A stretch of 64,000 nucleotides of DNA from Azospirillaceae bacterium (GTDB lineage Bacteria > Pseudomonadota > Alphaproteobacteria > Azospirillales > Azospirillaceae), in the NCBI GenBank assembly GCA_028283825.1, contig JAPWJW010000005.1, positions 434,001-498,000 of the forward strand. The letters run 5' to 3'. Under the pieces are notes generated by a model. That model saw nothing but the letters and a program-made list of their open reading frames with translations, did not search any database and had not been told where the DNA came from. The position numbers and the translations under genes were made by a program. Shown here in pieces: positions 7,734 through 16,424 of the stretch; position 1 is the stretch's first letter; each line of letters begins with the position of its first letter.

Positions 7734-9909
7734 ATGTACAAGCTACATAGGAAGAACGTGCGCGACCTCTGCATGGCGGCATGCGTGCTCGCGGCGGCGG
7801 AGCCATTTGCGCTGGCCAGGGCCCAGACGCAGAACCCGGCCCAACCAGCCGACCAGGGACCGGCCGTGCCGGGCAAGTCGGCCACGGCCGAGTTGGATGA
7901 GGTCATCGTCACCGCGCAGAAACGGGTGGAGAATTCGCAGACCGTGCCGGTGGCGGTGACGTCCGTGACCGGCGACACCATGGCCCAGCGCGGCAACAGC
8001 GACGTCACCGGTCCTGCAGGGCCTGGTGCCCAACCTTGAGATCAACAACAACAACCAGGCGACCGGTTTCGCCATCCGCGGCATCTTCAGCACCAACGAC
8101 CAGGCGCAGGCCGACCCGGCCGTGGCCTTCCATGTCGATGGCGTCTATCTCGGCCGGCCCAATTCCGCCGGTGCCGCGCTGTACGACATCGACCATATCG
8201 AGGTGCTGCGCGGGCCGCAGGGCACGCTGTACGGCCGTAACTCCACCGCCGGCGCCATCAATGTCATCACCAACCAGCCCAAATACACCAATGAGTTCGC
8301 CGGCTCGGCCGAGGTCGGCAACTTCGGGCTCTATTCCTTCTCCGGCATGGCCAACGTGACGCCGGCGGACAATACCGCCTTCCGCATCGCGTTCGAGACG
8401 CGCAACCACGATCCCTACGGCAAGACGGCGTACGAAGACCAGGACGAAAGCTCCGTCCGTGTCGAAGGCCTGGTGGAACCGACCGACCGCCTGCGCGTGC
8501 TGATCGCCGGTGACTACGATTATCGTGGCGGTGTCGGACCGGGGGCCTATCTGCTGGGCGTGACGGGTGATCCGCGCCAGAACCCGTTCGCCAAGTCGGA
8601 CGGCTATAACAAGAACATGAACTACGGCGCGCACGGGGACATTTCCTACGACCTCGACTTCGCCACCCTGACCATCCTGCCGGCGTTCCACCGTTATTCG
8701 CTGTCGTCGCTGTATTACACCGACGTGCCGCTGATCCTGAACGAGGCGGACAACGAAACCTCGACCGAGGTGCGGCTGTCGTCCAACGGCAAGGATGACA
8801 AGTTCCGTTGGCTGATCGGCCTGTTCTGGGACAAGGAAGACCAACGCAGCGACAAGACCATCTACAACGCCGTCAACGCCGGCCCGGCCGGTTACTTCAA
8901 CCTGCGCCAGGACTATCCCACCATCACCTCGGAATCCAAGGCGGCGTTCGGCCAGGTGTCCTATTCGCTGCTGGACGATCTGCGCGTCATCGGTGGCCTG
9001 CGGTATACCGAGGATCAGAAGACCCAGAACGGCTTCGAACAGACCTTGAAGGGCACCATTCCGTTGAACACGGTGCCCAGCATCGCCGACCAGACCTGGC
9101 ACGCCCTGAACTACAAGGCCGGCCTGGAATACGATGTGGCCGCCCAGTCCATGCTGTATGCCACCATTTCCACCGGCTACAAGGCGGGCGGCGTCTATGA
9201 CGGCTTGGCGCCCAACAGCTACAACCCGGAAAAGCTGAAGGCGTATGAGATCGGGTCCAAGAACCGGCTGTTCAACAACCGGGTCCAGATCAACGCCGAC
9301 TTCTTCTATTACGATTACCAGAATTACCAGGCGACCCAGCTGGGCTGCATCGTGTCGCCCACGCCCAGCACCCCCTGCGCCACCGGCCGCGTCACCTACA
9401 ACGCCAGTTCCGCCACCGTCTACGGCCCCGAACTGGAAAGCCAGTTCGCCATCACCGCCCAGGACAAGCTGAGCGTGGTCGCCAGTTATGTGTACAGCGA
9501 GTTCGGCACCTTCATCCTGCCGGCCTCCCCCTTCGGCGGCGCGCCGGTGGTGGCGACCGGCAACCCCCTGCCCAAGTCGCCGCGCTGGACCGGCACCATC
9601 GCCTATGAACACCGCTGGGACTTCGCCAATGGCGCAACCCTGACGGGTGAGGCCAAGATGCACCTGGCCAGCAGCCAGCAGTTGCTGTTCACCGACAACA
9701 GCCCCATCACCCGCCAGGCTGGGTATGAGATGACCGACCTGAACCTCAGCTACACCACGGCGGATGAGCGTTGGACCATCACCGGTTATGTCCGCAACCT
9801 GGAGGACCAGGTGGTGAAGTCCTACGCCTTTGCCGGTTCCACCAACGACTTCCTGGGATCCTACCTGCCGCCGCGGCTGTACGGCCTGCGGGTGTCGGCG
9901 AAGTTCTGA
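7734..9909 (+). CDS. TonB-dependent receptor (+1 frameshift near 8013)
   Basis: Outer-membrane beta-barrel transporter of about 724 residues once the frame is corrected. GGGAGG (7718-7723) precedes the ATG. The N-terminus has a signal peptide and a TonB-box-like 'LDEVIVTAQKR'. Plug motifs 'FAIRGIFSTNDQ', 'IEVLRGPQGTLYGRNSTAGA' and 'INVITNQP' are clear, and the barrel ends in 'LRVSAKF' with the usual terminal Phe. One extra C at 8013-8014 breaks the frame between '..QRGNSDVTG' and 'LQGLVPNLEINNNN'; deleting it joins the two halves perfectly. Receptors with this plug type in alphaproteobacteria import a range of ligands, not only iron, so the substrate is open. The PepSY neighbour suggests a siderophore. 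Confidence 0.88.
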
Positions 9910-9936
9910 TCCTGCGCCGTGCCGTGGGGATGGCCT

Positions 9937-9960
9937 GGGCCCGGCTGACCAACCGGGCCC
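9937..9960 (+). terminator. GC-rich hairpin after the TonB receptor
   Basis: Perfect 8-bp stem GGGCCCGG / CCGGGCCC with loop ctgaccaa, 27 bp after the stop codon; only a C/T-rich tract follows. A stronger terminator lies just downstream. Confidence 0.45.
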
Positions 9961-9995
9961 GTCTTCCTCCCGCTGTCTTCCATGCGCGGCTTCTC

Positions 9996-10037
9996 CGGGC
10001 CGGGTGATCCCCCAAGGGTTCCCCCGGCCCGTTTTTT
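9996..10037 (+). terminator. Rho-independent terminator
   Basis: CGGGCCGGG (9996-10004) pairs perfectly with CCCGGCCCG (10023-10031) and is followed at once by TTTTTT. It ends transcription from the TonB receptor before the MFS gene at 10068. Confidence 0.85.
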
Positions 10038-10067
10038 CTGGCCTGTCTCATAAGGTGTGGCGTTGAG

Positions 10068-11546
10068 ATGACTGACCATCCTGGTTCCCCGCCGGCGGAG
10101 GGGGATGACCGTCCGCCCGCCGCCCTGATCGTCATCCTGCCGATGATCGTGGCGGGCGCCCTGTTCCTGCAGAACCTGGACAGCACGGTGCTGGCCACCG
10201 CCGTGCCCGCCATGGCGGCATCCTTCGGCGTCCGGCCCACCGACATCGGTGTCTGCCTGACCAGCTACATCATCAGCCTGGCGCTGTTCATCCCGGCCAG
10301 CGGCTGGGTGGCGGACCGCTTCGGCGCGCGCACGGTGTTCCAGGCGGCGGTGGGCATCTTCCTGCTGGGGTCCGCCGCCTGCGGCATGAGCGACAGCCTG
10401 GGCGCCATCGTCGCCGCCCGGGTGGTGCAGGGGCTGGGTGGGGCCATGATGGTGCCGGTGGGGCGCCTGGTCATCCTGCGCGCCATCCCGCGCAACCACC
10501 TGGTGCGGGCCTTCAGCTACCTGACCATCCCGGCGCTGGTGGGGCCGGTGGTGGGGCCGCCGCTGGGCGGCTTCATCGTCACCTATGTCTCGTGGCGCTG
10601 GATCTTCTTCATCAATATTCCGGTGGGCCTGGTGGCGCTGGTGATGGCGCACCTCTACATCCGCAATTTCCGCAATCCCACGCCGCCCCGGTTCGACGGC
10701 ATCGGCCTGGTGCTCAGCGGCACGGCCCTGGTCAGTCTGCTGCTGGGGGCGGAGGCGGCGCGCCTGATCCACACCGGGCCGGCCGTGCTGGTCGCCCTGT
10801 TCGGCGTGACCGTCCTGTCCGCCTGGGCCTGTGTGCGCCATGCCCTGCGGCGGTCGCAGCCGCTATTGGATTTCCGCCTGCTGGCCATCCAGAGCTTCCG
10901 CACCACCACCGTGGGCGGGTCGCTGTTCCGCATCGGCACCGGCGGCCTGCCTTTCCTGCTGCCCCTGCTGTTGCAGGTGGGCTTCGGGCAGAGCGCGTTT
11001 GAATCCGGCTTGATCACCTTCGCCAGCGCCGCCGGCGCCCTGGTGATGAAGCCGGTGACCACTGGACTGCTGCGCCGTTTCGGCTTCCGCGCCGTCCTGC
11101 TGTCCAGCGGCAGCGCCACGGCCGCATTCGTGGCGCTGCACGGCCTGTTCTCGCTGGGCCTGCCGGCGGCGGTGATTGCCATCCTGCTGTTCGTCGCCGG
11201 CCTGTTCCGCTCCCTGCAGTTCAGCGCCATCATGACGTTCGGTTTCTCCGACGTGCCGCGTGAGCGCATGAGTGCTGCCACCAGCCTGGCCGGCGTGTTC
11301 CAGCAGGTGTCCCTGGCCCTGGGCGTGGTGGTGGGCACCGTGCTGACGGAGATCAGCGTGGGGTTCCGTCACGATGCCGGCGGCGGCCTGGCGCCGTCCG
11401 ACTTCATCATGCCCTTCCTGGTGCTGTCGTTGCTGTGCGTGGCGTCCAGCCTGGTGTTCCTGGAACTGCCGCTTGACGCCGGCCACGAGGTCAGCGGCCA
11501 CAAGCGCAAGGCGGCGCTTCCGGCCGAGGGCACGGAGCTCACCTGA
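10068..11546 (+). CDS. DHA2-family MFS drug/metabolite exporter (EmrB/QacA type)
   Basis: Proton-driven efflux transporter of 492 residues, the usual length for 14-helix DHA2 pumps. The first helix carries 'NLDSTVLATAVPAMA', the motif D-type sequence of EmrB. Motif A is 'GWVADRFGARTV' (about residues 82-93), and motif C is 'GPVVGPPLGGFIV', which marks antiporters. There is no adjacent membrane-fusion protein gene (emrA), so it either acts alone or with a partner elsewhere. It stands alone between two terminators, suggesting its own transcription unit. Substrate unknown; export of a toxic intermediate or siderophore is speculative. Confidence 0.9.
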   Translation: MTDHPGSPPAEGDDRPPAALIVILPMIVAGALFLQNLDSTVLATAVPAMAASFGVRPTDIGVCLTSYIISLALFIPASGWVADRFGARTVFQAAVGIFLLGSAACGMSDSLGAIVAARVVQGLGGAMMVPVGRLVILRAIPRNHLVRAFSYLTIPALVGPVVGPPLGGFIVTYVSWRWIFFINIPVGLVALVMAHLYIRNFRNPTPPRFDGIGLVLSGTALVSLLLGAEAARLIHTGPAVLVALFGVTVLSAWACVRHALRRSQPLLDFRLLAIQSFRTTTVGGSLFRIGTGGLPFLLPLLLQVGFGQSAFESGLITFASAAGALVMKPVTTGLLRRFGFRAVLLSSGSATAAFVALHGLFSLGLPAAVIAILLFVAGLFRSLQFSAIMTFGFSDVPRERMSAATSLAGVFQQVSLALGVVVGTVLTEISVGFRHDAGGGLAPSDFIMPFLVLSLLCVASSLVFLELPLDAGHEVSGHKRKAALPAEGTELT

Positions 11547-11553
11547 AAAAGCA

Positions 11554-11587
11554 ACGGGACGAAGCGGGGGCGGCCGCTTCGTCCCGT
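11554..11587. terminator. bidirectional terminator between convergent genes
   Basis: Perfect 12-bp stem ACGGGACGAAGC / GCTTCGTCCCGT with a 10-base loop. On the minus strand it is followed by TTGCTTTTTC, on the plus strand by GCTGTTT. It serves both the MFS gene and the convergent carboxymuconolactone-decarboxylase-family gene. Confidence 0.85.
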
Positions 11588-11614
11588 GCTGTTTCAAGAT
11601 GGCTTCCGGCGGGG

Positions 11615-12187
11615 TCAGGCCTTGACCTTCTTGAAATCGACGATGTCGGGGAAGGGCGCCTTCTGCTCGGCGCGCAATTGCACCTGGAAGGTGTTCAGGC
11701 ACATGGCCAGCATGGAGAAGTTGCCCATGGCGCCGATGATGTCGACCAACCCCTCCTCGCCGAAGGTGGCGTGGGCGCGGTCATAGGTGTCCTGGCTGAC
11801 GAAATGGGTGGTCAGCAGTTCGGTGGCGAAGTCGTAGAACACCTGCTCGTCATCATGGGTGAAGCGCGGCACCCGGCCCTGCGCCAGATCCTCCACCGCA
11901 GTGGCGTCCACCCCGGCCTGGATGGCTTTTCCCGAATGGGCGGCCCAGGAATACTGCGCGTCCCAGAAGCGGGCGGTGACCAGGATGCTCAGTTCGCGGA
12001 TGCGTTCCGGCAGCTTGGTATCGAACCGCAGATAGGCGCCCAGGGCCTCCACCCGGTCGCACAGGCCGGCACTGCGCAGCCAGATCAGGAAGGGGCCGCG
12101 CACATGGCCGCGCTTGCCGCCGATGCGGTCGTACAATACACGCTGCTGGTCGCTGAGGGTGGACAAGTCCAAATCTGGTAGACGCAT
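11615..12187 (-). CDS. carboxymuconolactone decarboxylase (CMD/AhpD-like) family protein
   Basis: All-alpha protein of 190 residues. The central CMD region reads 'LPERIRELSILVTARFWDAQ', then 'YSWAAHSGKAIQAGV'. The AhpD-type C-x-x-C is absent, but the His of 'WAAHSGKA' that sits after it is kept, as in the gamma-carboxymuconolactone-decarboxylase-like branch. Members act as decarboxylases, hydrolases or peroxidase partners in aromatic catabolism. It is divergent from a dioxygenase-like VOC gene, which supports an aromatic or alicyclic catabolic role. The reaction is not assigned. Confidence 0.85.
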   Translation of the reverse strand: MRLPDLDLSTLSDQQRVLYDRIGGKRGHVRGPFLIWLRSAGLCDRVEALGAYLRFDTKLPERIRELSILVTARFWDAQYSWAAHSGKAIQAGVDATAVEDLAQGRVPRFTHDDEQVFYDFATELLTTHFVSQDTYDRAHATFGEEGLVDIIGAMGNFSMLAMCLNTFQVQLRAEQKAPFPDIVDFKKVKA

Positions 12188-12349
12188 GATCTCCCGGCCT
12201 TTTTTCTGATGTTGAGGCAGATAAGGCCCTGATTATCCCGCGCGCGGGGACCCGTGCGTTAGGCGGCATTCGTGACGCTAATGTCTAAGGCGGTTGAACG
12301 GTCCGACGTTGACTATCCGCGCGCGTGGGGCAACATCAATCCACAATAA

Positions 12350-12369
12350 GCGGGGCTTTCAGGCCCCGC
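12350..12369 (+). promoter_or_regulatory. hairpin in the leader of the VOC gene
   Basis: GCGGGGC, loop TTTCAG, GCCCCGC. It sits 22 bp upstream of the VOC start and just before its GGGAGGGG ribosome-binding region, so it could act in leader control. The rest of 12188-12391 is a divergent promoter region with no other clear structure. Confidence 0.4.
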
Positions 12370-12391
12370 GGCATGGGAGGGGTTTTGCGTC

Positions 12392-13291
12392 ATGGCGATC
12401 AGCCGGTTGGAAGAAATCGTCTTCGCGGTCAACGACTTGGGTGAGTGTGCCCGCTTCTGCGAAGATTTCGGCCTGGTGCGGTTGAGCGCTGGGGACGACC
12501 GTATCGTCTTCCAGACGGCGACCGGCCAGCGCATCGTCTGCGCGGCGGTGGACAGTCCCGGCCTGCCGGCTGGCGTGGTTCCGGGTGCCGGCATCCGTGA
12601 GGTGGTGTGGGGCGTGTCGGACGCCGCCGACCTGGATTGGATCACGGCGGAACTGTCGCGCGACCGCGCCGTGACGGTGGATGGGGACGGCACTGTGCAC
12701 AGCGTGGATGAGACCGGCTTCGCCATCGCCTTCCGGGTGCAGACGCCGTTGTCCGCCACGGTGGACCGGCGCCTGATGAACACCTATGGCCATACGGAAC
12801 GCTATAACGCGGCCCTGTCCTCCTACGGCCAGGCGGCACCCCGGCGCGCCATCCACGTGGCGCTGGACCTGCCCAAGGAGGGGCGGGAAAAGGCCCGCGC
12901 CTTCTATGAACAGCGCCTGCACTTCCGCGCGGTGGAGGAGGTGGTGCCCACCGGCGTCTTCCTGCAATGCGAGGGGGAGGAGGACCACCACCAGCTGTTC
13001 CTCTGCCACCGCACCGATCGGCCCGGCATCAACCACGTGGCGTTCGAGGCGCGCGACTTCGATGAGGTGGTGGAGGGCGGCAACCATCTGGTGGAAAAGG
13101 GCTGGAAGGAGGCGCGCCGCCTGGGCCGCCACACCCTGGGCTCCAACGTCTTCCGTTTCTTCCACACGCCCATCGGCTGCCGTTTCGAATATGTCAGCGA
13201 CATGGACAAGGTGGAAAAGGGCATCCCCACCCGCGTCTGGGAAACCAGCCCGCCGCATCATCTGTGGATGATCAAGACCAACGCGGATTGA
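12392..13291 (+). CDS. two-domain VOC protein, type I extradiol dioxygenase-like
   Basis: Protein of 299 residues with two vicinal-oxygen-chelate domains, the size and layout of catechol 2,3-dioxygenase. The N-terminal domain (about 5-120) lacks metal ligands; the C-terminal domain (about 150-270) keeps a His-His-Glu triad: H155 ('AIHVALD'), H215 ('INHVAFE') and E266 ('CRFEYVSD'). The C-terminal pattern 'FHTPIGCRFEY' resembles the extradiol dioxygenase signature. Strong GGGAGGGG upstream. It would open a catecholic ring or act on a related diketone. Its neighbours, a FAH-family hydrolase and further VOC and cupin genes, support a ring-cleavage role. The substrate is not deducible. Confidence 0.82.
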   Translation: MAISRLEEIVFAVNDLGECARFCEDFGLVRLSAGDDRIVFQTATGQRIVCAAVDSPGLPAGVVPGAGIREVVWGVSDAADLDWITAELSRDRAVTVDGDGTVHSVDETGFAIAFRVQTPLSATVDRRLMNTYGHTERYNAALSSYGQAAPRRAIHVALDLPKEGREKARAFYEQRLHFRAVEEVVPTGVFLQCEGEEDHHQLFLCHRTDRPGINHVAFEARDFDEVVEGGNHLVEKGWKEARRLGRHTLGSNVFRFFHTPIGCRFEYVSDMDKVEKGIPTRVWETSPPHHLWMIKTNAD

Positions 13292-13307
13292 TTATGAACG
13301 GCGATGG

Positions 13308-13342
13308 CGCCCCCGCCGGCCAGCGGGGGCGTTGTTGTTTTG
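13308..13342 (+). terminator. Rho-independent terminator after the VOC gene
   Basis: Perfect 9-bp stem CGCCCCCGC / GCGGGGGCG with a 6-base loop, followed by TTGTTGTTTT. Confidence 0.8.
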
Positions 13343-13361
13343 GACACTTCAAACGCCGGGC

Positions 13362-13476
13362 GCCCGCATCCGCGGGCTTGGCTTATCCTCGATTTCCAGT
13401 CCGCCTGCGGCTCCCCGAAAATCTCCGGCACCCGCAGTCGCGGGCTACAGCGGCGTGGGACGCGTCCCACGCCGCT
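13362..13476. repeat. palindrome-rich intergenic repeat unit (REP-like)
   Basis: It contains a hairpin GCCCGC-atcc-GCGGGC (13362-13377). A direct repeat, CCCGCATCCGCGGGCT (13363-13378) and CCCGCAGTCGCGGGCT (13431-13446), has its copies 68 bp apart. A perfect 28-bp palindrome at 13449-13476 is centred on GGGACGCGTCCC. The palindrome lies 4 bp beyond the cupin stop on the minus strand and could terminate it. The composite look suggests a dispersed extragenic element. Confidence 0.55.
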
Positions 13477-13480
13477 GGTC

Positions 13481-13900
13481 TTATTTCTCCTCCGCGCCCA
13501 TCAGATCGGCGGGGGACAAATGCACCACCGTCTCGCCGGTGTCGGCGAAGGTGCGTGACACGATGGGGGAGCTGTAGACCCACAGGATGCGCATCGGCGC
13601 GTCGCCGGTGTTGCGGAAGCAGTGCATGCGGTTGGCGGTGATGTAGGTGGTGTCGAACGGCACCAGCGGCGTCACCACGCCATCGATCTCCACCTCGCCC
13701 TGGCCTTCCAGCAGGGTCACCTGCTCATCGCAATTGTGGGAATGCATCGGCGCGCCCTGTCCCTTGGGATAACAGCTCATGCCGGTGGTGAATTGCGCGC
13801 CCGGAACCTTGCTGGGCACCACCAGCGGCCAAGTCTCGATACCGCTGCCGCGTGAAATGACTTTGACGTCATCGATCTTGATGATTTGGGCGATACTCAT
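13481..13900 (-). CDS. cupin-domain protein
   Basis: Single-domain cupin of 139 residues. Motif 1 is 'PMHSHNCDEQVTLLEGQGEV' with ligands H53, H55 and E59; motif 2 contains 'ANRMHCFRNTG' with H93. The complete 3-His/1-Glu set implies a metal-dependent dioxygenase, isomerase or sensor fold. The start at 13900 follows GGGGAGGGGACC and was chosen over longer in-frame extensions that reach into a purely intergenic-looking stretch. It is divergent from the MFS-FAH-VOC operon and convergent with the VOC dioxygenase gene. Small cupins of this kind often accompany ring-cleavage pathways. The reaction is unknown. Confidence 0.85.
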   Translation of the reverse strand: MSIAQIIKIDDVKVISRGSGIETWPLVVPSKVPGAQFTTGMSCYPKGQGAPMHSHNCDEQVTLLEGQGEVEIDGVVTPLVPFDTTYITANRMHCFRNTGDAPMRILWVYSSPIVSRTFADTGETVVHLSPADLMGAEEK

Positions 13901-14271
13901 GGTCCCCTCCCCACGGCCGGGTGCGGCCGGCCGTTTTGTTCGTGTTCTCATTCCCCTTATGTGGATCGGCGGGGTGATGATTGTCAAACCCGCCGGAATG
14001 GGCCCGAAGCGCCGCGATAATTTCTGTAAAGTATTGATATGATTGGCGGAAGGCATTGGTTGCGATGCCAATCCATTAGTTCGTCCCGGTGAACATTAAT
14101 ATCCCTGAAATTGGCGCATCCGGCTGCGGTTCACCGTGTTAGCCTTTTCTCGTCAAAATAAGGCCCAGCGGCCGTCCCGGGAGGACAGGGCACGAGTTCA
14201 CCCAAGTGCCTGATTTTCAAAGTTTCCGCCTGTGTCGGTTTGCGCCTGAGGCCCAAAACGGGAGGTTACGC
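13901..14271. promoter_or_regulatory. 371-bp divergent control region between cupin and MFS genes
   Basis: No gene is visible. It holds interleaved dyads near 14052-14073 (ATTGG..CCAAT with GGCAT..ATGCC). A long-range pair CGGTGAAC (about 14087) / GTTCACCG (about 14130) flanks an A/T-rich stretch, ACATTAATATCC. This is compatible with regulator sites for both flanking genes. Assignment to a particular regulator is not possible. Confidence 0.4.
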
Positions 14272-15588
14272 ATGACAAGTGCGCCTGACTTGCGCAGCGC
14301 CGACGGCAGCGGTTGGAAAATTGCGGTCTTATATGGGTTCGGCGTCACCGCGGCCATGGCGGTCAGCGAGGCGGTGCCGGTGTTGAGTTCCATCGCCCGG
14401 GAATTCCATCCCCCCTCCCATGCCGCCGTGGGGGCGGTGCTGTCGCTGCCGTCGCTGATCGTGGCGCTGGGCGCCCTGTTCGTGGGCTGGCTGGTCGACC
14501 GGTTCGGGGACAAGCCCTTCATCTTCGCCGGCGCCATCCTGGCCGCCCTGGGCGATGGCGTGTCGGCCCTGGCGCCCAGCCTGAACGTGCTGTTCGTGGG
14601 CCGTGTCATCTCCGGCGTCGGTTACGTCCTGGTGGCCATCGCTGCCGTCACCATGCTGGTGCGTGTGACGGCCGGCCCGCGCCGGCGCTTCGCGCTGGCC
14701 CTATGGTCCAGCTTCGTGCCCATGAGTTTCATCGTGCCCTTCCTGGCGGCCGGCCTGATCCAGGCCTCGGGCTCCTGGCGCTGGGCCTTCGGCGGCCATG
14801 CCATCCTGCTGCTGCTGTTCGTCGCCATCGGCGTGCCGGCGCTGCGCCGGGCCCAGCCGGCGCCCACTGGGGTGCTGCCGTCGCGCACGGCGGGGCTGAA
14901 GGCGGTGTTGCGCTCCCCCTGGCCCTATGCCCTGGGCATCTCCTTCGGGGCGGACGCCGCCTTGCAGACCGGCATCATGGCCGTGCTGGCCCCCTATCTG
15001 GCCAAGCGGTATGGCGTGTCGGAGGTGTTGGCCCAGAACTGCAACGTGGTGGCCATGGCGGTGAACATCGCCGGTTGCCTGCTGGTGGGCGTGCTGATCA
15101 ACCGCCGGGTTCCGGCCTGGCTGATCGGTGCCGTGGGCACCATCGTCACCGGCGCCGGGGCCGCCGCGATCTTCGCCGCCGACCTGGGTTTTGAGGGTGC
15201 GGTCGCGGCCAGTTGGGTCTTCACCTTCGGCAGTGGCCTGCTGGTCGGCATGTGGGCCCTGCTGCCCGTCTGCGCCCCGTCGCCCAGCAGTGCCGGCGCC
15301 ACCAGCGGCCTGGTCACGCAGATCACGCTGATGGGCGTCCTGGCCGGCGCGCCGCTGGCCTTCTCCGCCATGGCCGCTCCCACGCCCGGCCCCATGCTGA
15401 CCTTCATCGGCCTCAGCCTGCTGATCAACCTGGCGGGCCTGCCGGTGTGGCTGCGCGCCACCGCCCTGCACGCCGCCCCGGCGACGGCACCCGGCCTGCG
15501 CGACGTGCCGGCCCCCACCCGCGACGGCAGCAGCACCTCCTCCCGCAGCCGGATCGAGCCATTGACCCGGCCGGAGGCCACCCGATGA
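14272..15588 (+). CDS. MFS transporter (12-helix, probable substrate importer)
   Basis: Major facilitator protein of 438 residues. The start at 14272 follows GGAGGT; a longer in-frame start at 14206 lacks a ribosome site. Motif A-like 'GWLVDRFGDKPF' lies between helices 2 and 3, and 'GRVISGVGYVLVAIAAVTML' is in helix 4. Twelve hydrophobic segments are apparent, and the tail (about 395-438) is polar, rich in Thr, Ser and Arg. Its stop overlaps the start of the FAH-family hydrolase as ATGA, so it is co-translated with catabolic genes and likely imports the pathway substrate. It resembles the cyanate/aromatic-acid transporter branches only loosely. Confidence 0.88.
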   Translation: MTSAPDLRSADGSGWKIAVLYGFGVTAAMAVSEAVPVLSSIAREFHPPSHAAVGAVLSLPSLIVALGALFVGWLVDRFGDKPFIFAGAILAALGDGVSALAPSLNVLFVGRVISGVGYVLVAIAAVTMLVRVTAGPRRRFALALWSSFVPMSFIVPFLAAGLIQASGSWRWAFGGHAILLLLFVAIGVPALRRAQPAPTGVLPSRTAGLKAVLRSPWPYALGISFGADAALQTGIMAVLAPYLAKRYGVSEVLAQNCNVVAMAVNIAGCLLVGVLINRRVPAWLIGAVGTIVTGAGAAAIFAADLGFEGAVAASWVFTFGSGLLVGMWALLPVCAPSPSSAGATSGLVTQITLMGVLAGAPLAFSAMAAPTPGPMLTFIGLSLLINLAGLPVWLRATALHAAPATAPGLRDVPAPTRDGSSTSSRSRIEPLTRPEATR

Positions 15589-16364
15589 AGCTCTGCCGCT
15601 TCCTGCATCAGGGCAGCCCCCGCTTTGGCCGGGTGGAGGGGGAGGTGATCGTGCCGCTGGACGGCACCTTCGCCGATGGTTGGCGGGAGGGGGGCGGCGC
15701 CGTCGCCCTGTCCGGCACCACCCTGCTGGCCCCGTCCATCCCCAACACCTTCTTCTGCGCCGGCCTGAATTATACCGGCCACATCCAGGCGGCCGCCGCC
15801 AAGGGTTACCAGGCCGCCAAGGTGCCGACGCGGCCCGACATCGGCTATCGCGCCAACAACGCCCTTTCCGGCCATCTGGCCGACATCGTCCGGCCCGCCG
15901 ACATGGAGGGCAATTTGGAATATGAGGGCGAACTGGTGGCCGTCATCGGCCGGCCCCTGCGTCACGCCAGCCGGAATGAGGCGCAGGCCGGCATCTTCGG
16001 CTGGACGGTAGGCAACGACGTCAGCGCGCGGCAGTGGCAGCGCAGCGACCGCACCTTCTGGCGCGGCAAGAACGCCGACACCTTCAAGCCCATGGGCCCA
16101 TGGATCGAGACCGACTTCGATCCCGCCGGCGCCCGCACGCGGGTGATCATCAACGGCGTGCAGTCCAGCGAGTACGGCACCGATTCCATGATCTTCAGCG
16201 CCGTCGACTTCATCGTCGAGATCACCCGCTACATCACCATGGTGCCGGGGGACATCCTCTGGCTGGGCACCGACGCCACCCACGCCATGAACGTGGGCGA
16301 TCTGGTGGAGGTCGAGGTGACGGGTCTGGCCACCCTGGCCAACCGGGTCGTGGCGGAAAAGTAA
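15585..16364 (+). CDS. fumarylacetoacetate hydrolase (FAH)-family protein
   Basis: Divalent-metal enzyme of 259 residues that cleaves or isomerises acylpyruvate-like diketo acids. Metal ligands of the fold are visible as E114 and E116 in 'LEYEGELVAVIGRP' and D145 in 'GNDVSARQWQ'; 'GPWIETDFDPAG' and 'TMVPGDILWLGTDA' are the usual later motifs. The ATG at 15585 overlaps the MFS stop. Homologues include 2-hydroxyhepta-2,4-diene-1,7-dioate isomerase, acylpyruvase and ring-cleavage-product hydrolases. With an extradiol-type VOC enzyme nearby, it may process the ring-cleavage product. That link is inference. Confidence 0.92.
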   Translation: MKLCRFLHQGSPRFGRVEGEVIVPLDGTFADGWREGGGAVALSGTTLLAPSIPNTFFCAGLNYTGHIQAAAAKGYQAAKVPTRPDIGYRANNALSGHLADIVRPADMEGNLEYEGELVAVIGRPLRHASRNEAQAGIFGWTVGNDVSARQWQRSDRTFWRGKNADTFKPMGPWIETDFDPAGARTRVIINGVQSSEYGTDSMIFSAVDFIVEITRYITMVPGDILWLGTDATHAMNVGDLVEVEVTGLATLANRVVAEK

Positions 16365-16424
16365 GCAATGCCTGCCGGCGGATACCGGTGCCCGCCGACT
16401 GAGGGACGTATTAGGGAGAAAGTA

